From contig DDYF01000032.1 in NCBI GenBank assembly GCA_002347645.1, forward strand, positions 1 to 47,480: 47,480 nucleotides of DNA, written 5' to 3'. Source of the stretch: Thermoleophilia bacterium UBA2241. Its GTDB lineage: Bacteria > Actinomycetota > Thermoleophilia > UBA2241. The notes under the pieces are model-generated. The model did not search any database, was not told the origin of the DNA, and worked only from the letters and a program-made list of their open reading frames with translations. Both the position numbers and the translations under genes were made by a program. Shown one piece after another: positions 15,480-24,512 of this stretch; position 1 is the stretch's first letter, and each line of letters opens with the position of its first letter.

Positions 15480-17123
15480 CTACTCCGCCTCAGGCTTAAG
15501 CTCTTCCTTCAGCCGCTTGATGTGGCCGCGGCCGAGGCCCTTGACCTCGCAGCCGAGCTGCAGGTAGCGCCGGATCTTGTCGTCGCTCAGGATGCCGAAG
15601 CAGTCGATCACGGCGAGCGGCCCGCCCGCCCAGCCGACGACGTCGTCCGGCGAAAGCTCCAGATACGGCGCGTGCGGCACCGCGAGGATGACCGCCTCGA
15701 CGCCCTCCAACGCGACGGCGAGGTCGTCCTGGATGCGCAGGCCGACGAGGTGGTCCTGGTTGCGGAAGAAGCGCGCCCACGAATGCCCCGGCGCGGGGTA
15801 CGTTTCCTGCTTCTCGAACTCGTACCAGTGGTCGACGTACGGGTCGTGGGCGCGCATCTCGGCGCCCATCTCCGTGAGCTTGCGCACGACGATCTCCGAC
15901 CCGCTGTAGCGCGTGTCGCCGACGTCCTGGCGGTAGCTCGCGCCGCAGAGCAGCACGTCGGCGCCCGCGACCGAACGCCCCATGTTGCGCAGCGCATCGC
16001 GCGTCAGCGTGGCCACCTGCAGGGCACGCGTGTCGTTGATGTCGATCGCCGTCGTGCTGAGCTTGAACACGTGGTCCCCGTCCTCGAAGCCCAGGATGTG
16101 GTCGTAGGCCCAGTACCCCAGCCCGCCGTCCTTGGGCAGGCAGTACCCGCCGATGCCCGGCCCGGGGAAGATCATGTTGTTGTGGGTCGGACGCTTCTTG
16201 ATGGCGGCGACGACCTTGTGCAGGTCGACGCCGTTTCGCTCGGCGAACACGCTCCACTCGTTGAGGAAGGCGAGGATCGTGGCGCGGTAGGAGTTCTCGA
16301 CGATCTTGGTCGTCTCGGACTCGATGGGCCGGTCCATGACCGTGAGCTCGAATTCGTCGGTGTTGATCACGTCGCGCAGAAAGGTCTCGACACGCGCGCG
16401 CGCCTCGGCGGTGCAGCCGCTGCAGACCCGCCAAAAGTCGCGGATGCTGGCCACGTACTCACGGCCGGGCATCACGCGCTCGAAGCTGTGGGCGAGCAGC
16501 GGCGTCCCCGTGAGACCGCGCGCGGCGAACGCCTTCTTGAGGATCGGCCAGGCGACGAACTCCGTCGTGCCCGGCGCCACCGTCGTCTCGATGAGAACGA
16601 GGCAGCCCTCCGGGATCCTCTCTCCGATCGTGCGCAGCGTGGCCTCGAGGGCGGCCATGTCGGTCTCACCGCTGCGCATGTTGCCGAGCTCCTGCTTGAC
16701 GTAGTCGCACTGCACGTCGACGACGACGCAGTCGGCGAGCTTGAGGCAGTCGCTGTTGAACGTCGCGGTGAGCGTCTTCCTCTCGAGGACGCAGCGCGCG
16801 ATCATGGGGTCGACCTCCGGGTCCTCGGCCTTGACGGGAGAGAGGCCGCGGTTGAGCGACGGGATCTTCCAGTAGCTGCGCGTGCTCGGGCGCTGGCAGC
16901 CGATGACGAACTTGGTCGGGTTGCCGTCCGCGTCGGTGGTGTCCGCCACGATGGCCGCCATGACCGCGCCGACGAACCCCAGCCCCATGACGACGACGAC
17001 CTCCTTGCCTTGCTCGCGCGCCTCCGCCGCAAGGCGCTCAAGGCGCGCGAATTCGGGCGCGTAGTCGTCGTCCCCGGGGAGCGGGACCTTCTCGCCGCTC
17101 GGGCTCAGTGAGTACTCGGGCAT
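15480..17123 (-). CDS. Nucleotide-sugar dehydrogenase (UDP-glucose/UDP-ManNAc dehydrogenase family)
   Basis: A 547-residue NAD-dependent UDP-sugar dehydrogenase, which oxidises a nucleotide sugar to its uronic acid for envelope polysaccharide. The Rossmann motif VVMGLGFVGAVMAA lies at about 47-60. The catalytic cysteine is in GPGIGGYCLPKDGG (Cys328), and the family helix ESETTKIVENSYRATILAFLNEW precedes it. It is some 100 residues longer than typical members; the extra lies mainly at the N-terminus and in the first Rossmann half (RSYWKIPSLNRG). ATG 17123 has AGGAAGGA upstream. The stop codon abuts the broken radical SAM gene. Substrate cannot be read from sequence. Confidence 0.9.
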   Translation of the reverse strand: MPEYSLSPSGEKVPLPGDDDYAPEFARLERLAAEAREQGKEVVVVMGLGFVGAVMAAIVADTTDADGNPTKFVIGCQRPSTRSYWKIPSLNRGLSPVKAEDPEVDPMIARCVLERKTLTATFNSDCLKLADCVVVDVQCDYVKQELGNMRSGETDMAALEATLRTIGERIPEGCLVLIETTVAPGTTEFVAWPILKKAFAARGLTGTPLLAHSFERVMPGREYVASIRDFWRVCSGCTAEARARVETFLRDVINTDEFELTVMDRPIESETTKIVENSYRATILAFLNEWSVFAERNGVDLHKVVAAIKKRPTHNNMIFPGPGIGGYCLPKDGGLGYWAYDHILGFEDGDHVFKLSTTAIDINDTRALQVATLTRDALRNMGRSVAGADVLLCGASYRQDVGDTRYSGSEIVVRKLTEMGAEMRAHDPYVDHWYEFEKQETYPAPGHSWARFFRNQDHLVGLRIQDDLAVALEGVEAVILAVPHAPYLELSPDDVVGWAGGPLAVIDCFGILSDDKIRRYLQLGCEVKGLGRGHIKRLKEELKPEAE

Positions 17124-17313
17124 CAGGCGCTTCCTTCCTGCCGGCGGGTCTTCGTTTCGCGCCGAGGCCACCGGGGCGGCCGTCGCACGTTGGGCCATTA
17201 TGAGGGAGACAGGGGCCTCGCGCCACGCGCCACTCCCTCTGGAGGCAGATGCCGTCTGTGAGTGACCGGCGCAAGGGAAAGGGTATGCCGACGCGCGGGA
17301 CGAACACCGCACC

Positions 17314-18228
17314 ATGAGCGACCCGGTCCCCACCGATCGCGTGTCGCGGGCGGACCGCGACCTGCGGCGCCGGCGCCGTCGACGCCGGGGCCTCCGGCGC
17401 CTGGCGCTGCTCGTGGCGGCGGTCGCGGCGCCCGCCGCGACCGCCGCCATCCTCGTGACGCACGCCGACGGCGACGCCGAGTCGTCGGCCGTCGCGGGCT
17501 CGCCCCGGTCCGCGGCGCCGAGCCCGCCTCCCGTGTGGGTCGCGACGGCCGCACGACCGGTGCGCGTCTGGATCGGCGGCGACTCGCTCGCCGGCGAGGT
17601 GGTCTGGGGTCTCTCCCCGCTGCTCGACGAGTCCGGTGCGTTCAGGATGCGAAGCTTCTACAAGGAGTCGTCCGGGATCTGCCGCTACGACTACTTCGAC
17701 TGGCGCAGGAAGGTCGCTTCGGTCATGCGCGCGGCCAAGCCGGACGCTGTCGTCTTCATGGTGGGCACGAACGACACCCAGTCGCTGTGGACCGCCGGTG
17801 GCTGGATCCACTACGGCACGTCGGCGTGGAAGACCGCGTATGGGCGCCGCGTCACCCGGCTCATGGACACGATGCTCGACGGCGGCGCCCGCCGCGTGTA
17901 CTGGATCGGCATGCCGATCATGCGCGATACCTGGCGCAACCCGCGCATGCGCGTCATCACCAGGGTCGCCGCCGCCCAGGCCGAGGAGCGACCGGGCGTC
18001 AGGTTCGTGGACATCTGGGCGCTCTTCGCCAACGGCGACGGCCGCTATGTGGCGCGGTGGCGCGGGCCGGACGGGGTGCACTTCTCCCTCAGCGGCGCGC
18101 GGCGCCTGTGCAAGCGGGTCTACCGCTTCATCGAGGCAGACTGGCTGCCGCCGGCCGCGTCTCCCTCGCCCTCCGCGAGTCCGTCACCCTCCGGGAGCGC
18201 CTCGGCCTCCGGAAGCCCGCCGGCCTGA
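17314..18228 (+). CDS. SGNH/GDSL-type hydrolase (DUF459-like), membrane-anchored
   Basis: A 304-residue protein: basic N-terminus, one membrane/signal segment (about 28-48), a Ser/Pro linker, then an SGNH hydrolase domain (about 82-275). Catalytic blocks are IGGDSLAGEV (block I serine), VGTNDTQ (block III, Gly/Asn) and GPDGVHFS (block V, Asp/His). The C-terminus is a Pro-Ser-Ala-Gly-rich tail suited to the cell wall. Related proteins act as esterases on surface polysaccharides. The neighbouring UDP-sugar dehydrogenase and glycosyltransferase support an envelope role. Substrate unknown. Confidence 0.82.
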   Translation: MSDPVPTDRVSRADRDLRRRRRRRRGLRRLALLVAAVAAPAATAAILVTHADGDAESSAVAGSPRSAAPSPPPVWVATAARPVRVWIGGDSLAGEVVWGLSPLLDESGAFRMRSFYKESSGICRYDYFDWRRKVASVMRAAKPDAVVFMVGTNDTQSLWTAGGWIHYGTSAWKTAYGRRVTRLMDTMLDGGARRVYWIGMPIMRDTWRNPRMRVITRVAAAQAEERPGVRFVDIWALFANGDGRYVARWRGPDGVHFSLSGARRLCKRVYRFIEADWLPPAASPSPSASPSPSGSASASGSPPA

Positions 18229-18327
18229 CCTCGCCGACCTGCAGTCCGCCCGGGCCACGCCGCCAGGAGGCGCGCGACAGCGCCGTCTTCCGGCCGGCAA
18301 CACAGATTCGTGGACGCCACCCTAGGC

Positions 18328-18338
18328 GAGTAGTACTC
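18328..18338. promoter_or_regulatory. Short palindrome upstream of the large secreted protein
   Basis: GAGTAGTACTC is a perfect 11-bp palindrome about 60 bp before the start codon. It includes a TAGTAC that could act as a -10 box. No convincing -35 box. Confidence 0.25.
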
Positions 18339-18397
18339 TCGAGGCACGAAAGACGCGCGCCGCACCTTGCGGCGGCGGTCCACTTGGGGAGATGGTC

Positions 18398-21300
18398 ATG
18401 ACCGGTCCGTACTCGTTCCGTTCGGCCCTGCGCGCGACGACGTCCGCGCTCCTGCTCTTGCTCGCGTGTCTCGTCCTCACCGCGCCGGCGCTCGCCGCCG
18501 ACACTCCAGTGGCAATCGAGAACGCGGAGAACGTGGCCGGCAGCCGAGACGCGCTGGGCCTCGTGAACCTGGGGAGCGGCACGTGCGCCATCCACACCTT
18601 CGTCAGCGTCGGCGGTGCCCTCGATCGCGAGCAATCGCGGAAGGTCACCCTCGTGTTCTCGCGGGCGCGCTTCGTCGCCGGCGACGTCAACGGCGACGGC
18701 TTGACCGACGGCATCGTCCTCTACAACATGGGTGATCGCCGGGCGCGTCTCTACGTCATGCTGTCCAACGGCACCGGGTTCACGAAGAAGAAGATCGCGT
18801 GGACATCGGCCAAGGGCGCGTTCACATGGTCGCGCGCCAAGCTGGCCGTCGGCGACATCAACGCGGACAACAAGGACGACGTCGTCGTCCTGTACGACCG
18901 TGGCCGCGGCCGCGCCGAGCTGCGGCGATTCATCTCAAAGGGCAGCACGTTCAAGATGTCGGTCGGCTGGAAGTGCGGCCGCGGCGGGCTCTACGCGTCA
19001 CGCGCCCAGCTCGCCATCGGCGACGCGACCGGCGACGGCAAGGCCGACGCGATCGTCCTCTACCGCGGCTCGCCCTCCCGCCTGCTGACCTTTACCACCA
19101 AAGGTTCCACGTTCGTCAAGAAGACCTTCTGGAAGGGTGCCTACCCGGCCGCCAAGCTGGCCGCCGGCGACCTCGACTCAGACGGCGACGTCGACGCGGT
19201 CTGCCTGCGCGCCGACGGCGACGGGCGGATGGCGCTCGACGCCTTCCTCTCTGACAAGTCCGCCTTCGCGGCGCCGGCGCCGTGGTGGGTCTCGGAAGCC
19301 GGCGCCGTCGCCACCACCGCCCGCCTCGCCTGCGGCGACCTGGACGCGAACGGCATGGCCGACGCCGTCCTGCTCACCCCGACGGCCGAGGGCAGCTTCG
19401 CCGTCGCCTGCGCCTCGACAGGGTCGGCCTTCGAGCCGGGCGCCTGGTGGCGCGGGCCGGCCACCGCGGGCTCGACCCGTCTCGCCTGCGGCCCCGGGTC
19501 ACCCATCATCCTTCGCGAGAAGACGGTCGTCCTCAGCGACGAGGCGCTCGCGGCCCTGCAACAGGTGGATACCGAGGGAACGGTCTACACGTTCACCTCG
19601 GGCGTCCCGCAGGTCGACGGCCTCGCCACCGACGACGTCATCGCCTTCCAGCCTTGCGCGCCGTTGCCGTACGGCGCCCTGCGCAAGGTGACGTCGGTCG
19701 CCGTCGGCGGCGGGGAGACCGTCGTGACGACCGTCCAGGCCACCCTTGAGGAAGCCGTCTCGGAGGGCGAGCTGGCGATCGATGAGACGTGCTCGCAGGA
19801 CGACATCGTCGAGGTGCTCGAGAGCAAGCCCGGGGTCCGCCTGGTGCAGCGCGTCGGCCCCGAGGACCGCGCTCTCGCGCGACGCCACGGCGCCTCGGTG
19901 GGCGGCACGTGGGAAATCGTCTACGACGTCACGCTCGAGGACCTGGTCACGCTTGAGGGCCGGCTGACGTTCGAACAGACGTTCAGCCTCGGCAGCAGCT
20001 GGGGGGTCACGGGGTACGCACTGGGCTTCATCCCCTTGTACGGCATGAAGAGCGTCCGCTTCGTGAGCGAGACCGTACAGACGACCTCGGTCGAAGCGTC
20101 GCTGGAGGCCGAGCTCGAGAAGAGAGTCGAGACCGACCTGGCAACGTACAGCATGAAGACGTTCGTCGTCTGGTTCGGGCCGGTTCCAGTGACGTTCACG
20201 CCCGAGGTGACGCTCTACGTCGGCGCCAGCGGCGACGTCACCGTGGGAGTCCGCACCGGGTTCGAGACGGTCACCACGGTGACCGCCGGCCTCCAGTGGA
20301 AGCGAGGCCAGGGCTGGTCCACCATCAAGGGCTTCACCAACACGCGCGAGTTCACGCCGCCGCATCTCTACGGACAGGCGGAGCTGCGGGCCTTCGCCGG
20401 CCTCGAGGCGATGCTCAAGATCTACTACCTGGCCGGGCCCACGGCCGGGCTGGAGGCCTACCTCGGCTTGACGGCCGACACCGACGCGGTCCCATGGTGG
20501 GAGCTCGCCGCCGGCCTGGACCTCACGCTCGGATTCAAGGTCGAGGTGATCGACTACGAGACACAAACGGCGTTCAACCTGTTCGAGATCCCGCTCGCGT
20601 CGGCAAGCGGGGGCTACAAGAAGAAGGGCCTCGTGAGTGGCCGGGTACTCACCGGGGGCGGCACGACGCCGCTCGACGGCGCGACGGTCGAGCTGCGCCA
20701 GGGCGCCGACAGCCCGGACGGCGCGCTCGTCGCCACGACAATGGCCGCCGACGACGGCGCCTACGGCTTCGCCGACCTGAGTGCCGGGAGCTACACGGTC
20801 GTCGCGTCGAAGGAGCCGGTCTTCGCGGCCAACGACAGGACCGTCGCGGTGACCGGCGGGGCCGCCACGACCGGGCAGGACGTCGAGCTCACGGGCGCGC
20901 CGGGTGTCGGCGGCATGGTCGCTCAGGACGGCGACCCCATCGGCGACGTCACCGTCGAGCTGCACCGGGGCTGGGACGCCCCGTCCGGGCCGCTCGTGAC
21001 GACCGTCGTGACATCCTCCACGGGCGAGTACGCCTTCACCGACCTCGCTCCCGGCGACTACACGGTGGTCGCCTCGCGGAGCGGCTACTTCACCAGACGC
21101 ATCTCCGTGACCGTCGCGGACTCGTTCGTCGCCGGCCGGGACATCGACCTCAACGACTTGAGCGAGCAAGGCGTGACAGGGTACGTCCTTGACGGACCCG
21201 ACGGCAGCGGAGTGGACGGAGCCACGGTGACCCTGCATGAAGGCTACCGCGACCCCGACGGTCGCGTGGTCGCCACGACGACAAGCTCCTACGGCTTCTG

Positions 21301-22105
21301 GCAGTTCGAGCACGTGACGGCCGACCAAGACGCCAACGGCATGAGCTTCTACACCGTCGTCGCGACCAAGGACGGCTACGTGCGCGGCATCGAGGAGGTG
21401 GTCGTCTACGAGGGCCAGTGGACCACCGACGTCTACTTCTCGATCGCCGTCACCGACGCCGTGTCGCCCGCCGAGGCCGACAGTGCCGACGACTCCATTG
21501 CATGGCCCGGCAAGGGCGTCGAGAACGGTAACGCCACCTACGAGCTGTGGTTCAAGCCCAGCTCCACCGACAAGGGACGCATCGCGGAGATCGCGTTCTG
21601 GTACTGGAACTACCCCGGCCCGGTCTGGGAGCTGGCGCCCATCATGCGCCTCGACTACACGGCGGCCAACACCGTCGCGTTCGCGGTCAACCAGTCGCGC
21701 GGCGACGAACCGGGCGACGGTACCTGGCACGAGATCCAGAGCACGACGCAGTTGCAGACCGGGCAGTGGTACCACATCGCCGCCCAGAACGGGTCTCTCG
21801 GCATGCGGCTCTACGTCGACGGCCACCTCGAGGCGTCCGACCCATACACCGGCCGGCCCGAGGCCGATTGGAGCGGCGCGCTCCCGACCGACGGCCGATT
21901 CTGCCTCGGCGAACACGGGCTGTGGGCAGGCGACGCGACGGCGCGCGGCCAGTACATGTGGCTGCGCGTCTCGAAGGTCCAGCGCCACTACCTGGGGGAC
22001 TTCACCCCGCCGGAGACACCGAGGTGGGACAGCTCGGTAGACGTGCTCGACGCGCTGATCGGCGACACGAACGGCTGGAACCTCGGCTTCAGCTGGGAGC
22101 CGTGA
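18398..22105 (+). CDS. Large secreted multidomain protein (FG-GAP, carboxypeptidase-regulatory-like, LamG-like)
   Basis: About 1235 residues with a Sec signal peptide ending APALA-A (about residue 34). Residues 95-325 hold five calcium-type FG-GAP/VCBS repeats (GDVNGDGLTDGIVLY; DINADNKDDVVVLY; DATGDGKADAIVLY; DLDSDGDVDAVCL; DLDANGMADAVLL). A 420-residue region without a recognised family follows. Then come three carboxypeptidase-regulatory/Cna-B-like beta domains (about 745-1030), each with the signature YTVVA(S/T)K or R. The C-terminus is a LamG/concanavalin-like domain (about 1035-1205). No sortase motif or C-terminal anchor is seen. GGGGAG lies 6 nt before ATG 18398; ATG 18392 is too close to it. 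Probably a surface or extracellular binding protein; ligand unknown. Confidence 0.85.
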   Translation: MTGPYSFRSALRATTSALLLLLACLVLTAPALAADTPVAIENAENVAGSRDALGLVNLGSGTCAIHTFVSVGGALDREQSRKVTLVFSRARFVAGDVNGDGLTDGIVLYNMGDRRARLYVMLSNGTGFTKKKIAWTSAKGAFTWSRAKLAVGDINADNKDDVVVLYDRGRGRAELRRFISKGSTFKMSVGWKCGRGGLYASRAQLAIGDATGDGKADAIVLYRGSPSRLLTFTTKGSTFVKKTFWKGAYPAAKLAAGDLDSDGDVDAVCLRADGDGRMALDAFLSDKSAFAAPAPWWVSEAGAVATTARLACGDLDANGMADAVLLTPTAEGSFAVACASTGSAFEPGAWWRGPATAGSTRLACGPGSPIILREKTVVLSDEALAALQQVDTEGTVYTFTSGVPQVDGLATDDVIAFQPCAPLPYGALRKVTSVAVGGGETVVTTVQATLEEAVSEGELAIDETCSQDDIVEVLESKPGVRLVQRVGPEDRALARRHGASVGGTWEIVYDVTLEDLVTLEGRLTFEQTFSLGSSWGVTGYALGFIPLYGMKSVRFVSETVQTTSVEASLEAELEKRVETDLATYSMKTFVVWFGPVPVTFTPEVTLYVGASGDVTVGVRTGFETVTTVTAGLQWKRGQGWSTIKGFTNTREFTPPHLYGQAELRAFAGLEAMLKIYYLAGPTAGLEAYLGLTADTDAVPWWELAAGLDLTLGFKVEVIDYETQTAFNLFEIPLASASGGYKKKGLVSGRVLTGGGTTPLDGATVELRQGADSPDGALVATTMAADDGAYGFADLSAGSYTVVASKEPVFAANDRTVAVTGGAATTGQDVELTGAPGVGGMVAQDGDPIGDVTVELHRGWDAPSGPLVTTVVTSSTGEYAFTDLAPGDYTVVASRSGYFTRRISVTVADSFVAGRDIDLNDLSEQGVTGYVLDGPDGSGVDGATVTLHEGYRDPDGRVVATTTSSYGFWQFEHVTADQDANGMSFYTVVATKDGYVRGIEEVVVYEGQWTTDVYFSIAVTDAVSPAEADSADDSIAWPGKGVENGNATYELWFKPSSTDKGRIAEIAFWYWNYPGPVWELAPIMRLDYTAANTVAFAVNQSRGDEPGDGTWHEIQSTTQLQTGQWYHIAAQNGSLGMRLYVDGHLEASDPYTGRPEADWSGALPTDGRFCLGEHGLWAGDATARGQYMWLRVSKVQRHYLGDFTPPETPRWDSSVDVLDALIGDTNGWNLGFSWEP

Positions 22106-22227
22106 GCGGTGCGACGCGGCCGGATGACGGGCGTGGCGGCGTGGTGGCGACCGGTGACGGTCGCCGCCCTTGAGATCGTCCTCAAGGACGAGCGCATGGA
22201 CTTGGACCACTGAGCGTCCCGGCGCCG

Positions 22228-22950
22228 ATGCCGAAGGACGATCCCGTCGCGGAGGAGATCCTTGCCCTCATCCCCGGCTATCAGGAGGGCCCGCGCATCG
22301 GGCTGGTGGTGGAGCGTGCGCGGCGACACCTGCCGGTCGTCGTCGTCGACGACGGCTCGACCGACGACACCGCGGCGCAGGCCAAGGCGGCCGGCGCCAC
22401 CGTCCTGCGTCAGGCGCCGAACGCCGGCAAGGGGGCCGCGCTGCGCGCGGGCTTTCGCTACGCCCTCGAGCGCGGCGCGGCCGCCGTCGTGACCCTGGAC
22501 GCCGACGGGCAGCACGACCCGGCCGAGATCCCGCGCTTCCTCGCCGCCCTCGCGACTCAGGGTCCGGGGCGGCCACGGCCCGGCCAGCCGGAACTCGTCG
22601 TCGGCTGCCGCGACTTCTCCGGGATGCCTCCTCTGCGCCGCTTCTCGAACACGCTCGGCACCTGGGTGCTCTCGGCCGCCGTCGGACGCCACGTCGCCGA
22701 CAACCAGTGCGGCTACCGGCTGATCGGACGGCGCCTCATGTCGGCCTCGCTCGACAGCGACGAATCGGGCTTCGAGTTCGAGGTCGAGATGATCGCCCGC
22801 TGCATCGCCCTCGGCCTCCCGATGGCGGAGGTGCCGATCAGCACCATCTACGCCGGCGAGCCGAGTCACATCCGGAACTGGCAGCACGTCCAGCACTTCC
22901 TCCGCGTGAGCGACAAGGCGCGGCGCATCGTCAGGAGTGGTCGCGCGTGA
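22228..22950 (+). CDS. Family 2 glycosyltransferase (dolichol-phosphate-mannose-synthase-like)
   Basis: A 240-residue GT-A fold enzyme. The nucleotide-sugar motif DDGSTDD is at 41-47 and the metal-binding DADGQHD at 91-97. A characteristic NQCGYRLIGRR acceptor-loop motif and a closing EVPISTIY strand follow. There are no membrane helices, so it transfers sugar at the cytoplasmic face, probably to a lipid phosphate. The start is uncertain because no clear ribosome binding site precedes ATG 22228. It lies 120 bp after the large secreted protein, in an envelope-related stretch. Confidence 0.88.
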   Translation: MPKDDPVAEEILALIPGYQEGPRIGLVVERARRHLPVVVVDDGSTDDTAAQAKAAGATVLRQAPNAGKGAALRAGFRYALERGAAAVVTLDADGQHDPAEIPRFLAALATQGPGRPRPGQPELVVGCRDFSGMPPLRRFSNTLGTWVLSAAVGRHVADNQCGYRLIGRRLMSASLDSDESGFEFEVEMIARCIALGLPMAEVPISTIYAGEPSHIRNWQHVQHFLRVSDKARRIVRSGRA

Positions 22951-23135
22951 GTCCGGCCGCGGGGTTCATCGTCGGCGACGGCGGGCGCGCGTGAGGTGCG
23001 GCGAGGGCGTCCTCATCCGCCTGTAGCCTGCGCTGGGAACGCCGGAGTGCATCGTCACAAGCACACAAGCACCGGCGCGTGGCTTTCGTTTTGGCCCCGC
23101 CTGCCGATACTGGCACCGTAGGCACGGGAGGGCCT

Positions 23136-23651
23136 ATGAGAACATGTAAGCAGTGCGGACTTTCCATAGGTGACACGGCGACCTTCTGCCCGGTGTGCGG
23201 CGCCCTGGCGGACCCGGACCCAGTGCGGCCGGAAGCGGTACTCCAGCCTGTGGCACCCCGGCCGGCCGCCCCAATGCCCGAGCCCAAAGCGCCCGCACCT
23301 GAGCCGACGGCACCGGCGTCTGAGCAGCCCCTCGACCTCGCGACGAAGGCGCGCGCGTGCGAGAAGGCGGACCCCGCGCGCGCCGCGACGCTCTACCGGC
23401 AGGCGATCGTCGAGCGCCTCGACTCCAGCGACGACCTGCTGACGGACCGGTCCCTGCGTCGCGACGTGCAGCACCACTTCGACCGTCTGAGTCTTGTGCT
23501 GAAGCGCGAGGGACGGCTCGAGGAGGCCCTCGAGGAGATCGACGCGGCGGCCTATCTGGGCCTCGTCGACGATGACACGGGCACCAAGGCGCAGCGCGAC
23601 GCTCTGGTCAAGCGCCGCGACGCGCTGCGCCGCGCCCTCGCCGAGGGCTGA
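23136..23651 (+). CDS. Zinc-ribbon protein with a helical repeat-like domain
   Basis: A 171-residue cytoplasmic protein. Residues 1-22 form a zinc ribbon (Cys4-x2-Cys7, Cys18-x2-Cys21). A Pro/Ala/Glu-rich linker (about 27-66) leads to an all-helical region (about 70-171: TKARACEKADPARAATLYRQ; REGRLEEALEEIDAAAYLG) that looks like one or two TPR-type hairpins. ATG 23136 is preferred because GGGAGG lies just upstream; a longer frame from 23079 has no such site. Function unknown. Zinc-ribbon plus helical-hairpin proteins of this kind are common and often uncharacterised. Confidence 0.75.
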   Translation: MRTCKQCGLSIGDTATFCPVCGALADPDPVRPEAVLQPVAPRPAAPMPEPKAPAPEPTAPASEQPLDLATKARACEKADPARAATLYRQAIVERLDSSDDLLTDRSLRRDVQHHFDRLSLVLKREGRLEEALEEIDAAAYLGLVDDDTGTKAQRDALVKRRDALRRALAEG

Positions 23652-23881
23652 CAAAGCGATCTCGCAGGGCGACCGGGTTCGCGCTCTGACAGGAAACGTG
23701 TGCGGCGCGGAGGCGCCGCCGCCCCCTTCGAGAGCCCTCTCAGCGACGAGCTCGACGACCTGCCCCCTTGACCGAGACAACGGCCGCAACGACGCCGCTC
23801 GAGGCGCGGGGTGCGCTTTCGCGCCGGATGGGGCATACTACGTGCATCTGTTTGCGTCCCCCTCCGCGTATTCCCTTCGCC

Positions 23882-23909
23882 TTGGATGCCGTGAGCAGCG
23901 CCATATACA
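23882..23909 (+). promoter_or_regulatory. Probable cold-shock gene promoter
   Basis: TTGGAT (23882-23887), 16 bp, TATACA (23904-23909), giving a leader of about 58 nt before GTG 23974. The 322-bp stretch 23652-23973 between the zinc-ribbon and cold-shock genes shows no other gene. A second weak -10, CATACT, lies at 23834. Confidence 0.5.
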
Positions 23910-23973
23910 AGAGCGCGTGACGTCGGCACACCAAGTAGCCACGTGGACCCGCTCACTCATCGGAGGAGTCATC

Positions 23974-24174
23974 GTGGCTCAAGGCACAGTCAAGTGGTTC
24001 AACGGTCAGAAGGGGTACGGCTTCATCGAGCAGGCCGACGGTAGCAAGGACGTGTTCGTGCACGTCAACGAGCTCGCCCCCGGCACCAGCACCCTCTCTG
24101 AGGGTCAGTCGGTGGAGTACGAGGTGACGCAGGGCCAGAAGGGCCCGCAGGCCTCGAACGTCAGGCCCGTCTGA
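23974..24174 (+). CDS. csp: Cold-shock domain protein
   Basis: A 66-residue OB-fold protein of the CspA family that binds single-stranded RNA/DNA. RNP1 is KGYGFIEQ and RNP2 is DVFVHVNEL; the opening GTVKWFNGQKGYGFI is canonical. The start is GTG 23974, set by GGAGGAG at 23962-23968. Longer open frames upstream are not protein-like. It stands alone with its own promoter. Confidence 0.95.
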   Translation: MAQGTVKWFNGQKGYGFIEQADGSKDVFVHVNELAPGTSTLSEGQSVEYEVTQGQKGPQASNVRPV

Positions 24175-24234
24175 CACCGAGCAGCACTGAGGCGCCGGGC
24201 CACCCCAGAGAACGATCGTCCTGAGGCCGGACCG

Positions 24235-24444
24235 TCAGCGGATCGGCGACGGTCCTCGGCGAGGGGAGGGGGACGCCGCCGCCGCCGCCGCGTGCAACGA
24301 GCAGTAGCACGCCGGGTTGTACTTCGAGAGCAGCGTGTCGCAACCCGGCGCTTCGCACACCCGCCCGCGCTCGTACGTCGCGAGCCTTTCGCTGCTCCGC
24401 CCGAGGCTCGAGGACCGGAACCCGCCGACGAGATGGACCTTCAT
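24235..24444 (-). CDS. Small zinc-finger-like protein
   Basis: A 69-residue protein with the ligand set Cys30-x4-Cys35-x10-Cys46-x-Cys48-x2-His51 (RVCEAPGCDTLLSKYNP, then CYCSLH). This resembles a recurring actinobacterial family of tiny C-C-C-H proteins with a YNP turn. The N-terminal half is basic (GGFRSSSLGRSSERLATYERGR), suggesting nucleic-acid binding, and the C-terminal 18 residues are low complexity. No obvious ribosome binding site precedes ATG 24444. A good minus-strand promoter (24542-24513) gives a leader of about 60 nt carrying two 11-bp repeats. Function unknown. Confidence 0.6.
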   Translation of the reverse strand: MKVHLVGGFRSSSLGRSSERLATYERGRVCEAPGCDTLLSKYNPACYCSLHAAAAAASPSPRRGPSPIR

Positions 24445-24483
24445 GGAGCGGGTGGGGCGAGGGAGACGCAGTCCATGGCGGAC

Positions 24484-24505
24484 CCTTCCGTAGACCTTCC
24501 GTAGA
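24484..24505. repeat. Two tandem 11-bp repeats in a leader
   Basis: CCTTCCGTAGA occurs twice back to back (24484-24494, 24495-24505) in the predicted 5' leader of the small zinc-finger gene. Further CGTAG/CTACG words follow to 24532. It may be an RNA or protein binding element, or slipped-strand duplication. Confidence 0.6.
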
Positions 24506-24512
24506 CCGCTTC

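Noticed and set aside
15480..17111. A long open frame continuing the radical SAM protein across the dehydrogenase gene
   Set aside because: Similarity to radical SAM proteins stops at about 15475. The remainder is the antisense translation of an intact dehydrogenase, so I treat the gene as truncated rather than as a fusion.
19499..22210. A 903-codon open frame antisense to the large secreted protein
   Set aside because: A by-product of GC-rich codon use: no family motif, residue composition dominated by Arg/Gly/Ala/Val/His, and the opposite strand has clear domains. The same applies to long antisense frames at 588-1907, 4495-6009, 11558-12475, 30134-32146, 40935-42227 and 46245-47468.
24484..24505. 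Possible CRISPR-like repeat
   Set aside because: Only two 11-bp units with no spacers and no cas genes anywhere in the window.
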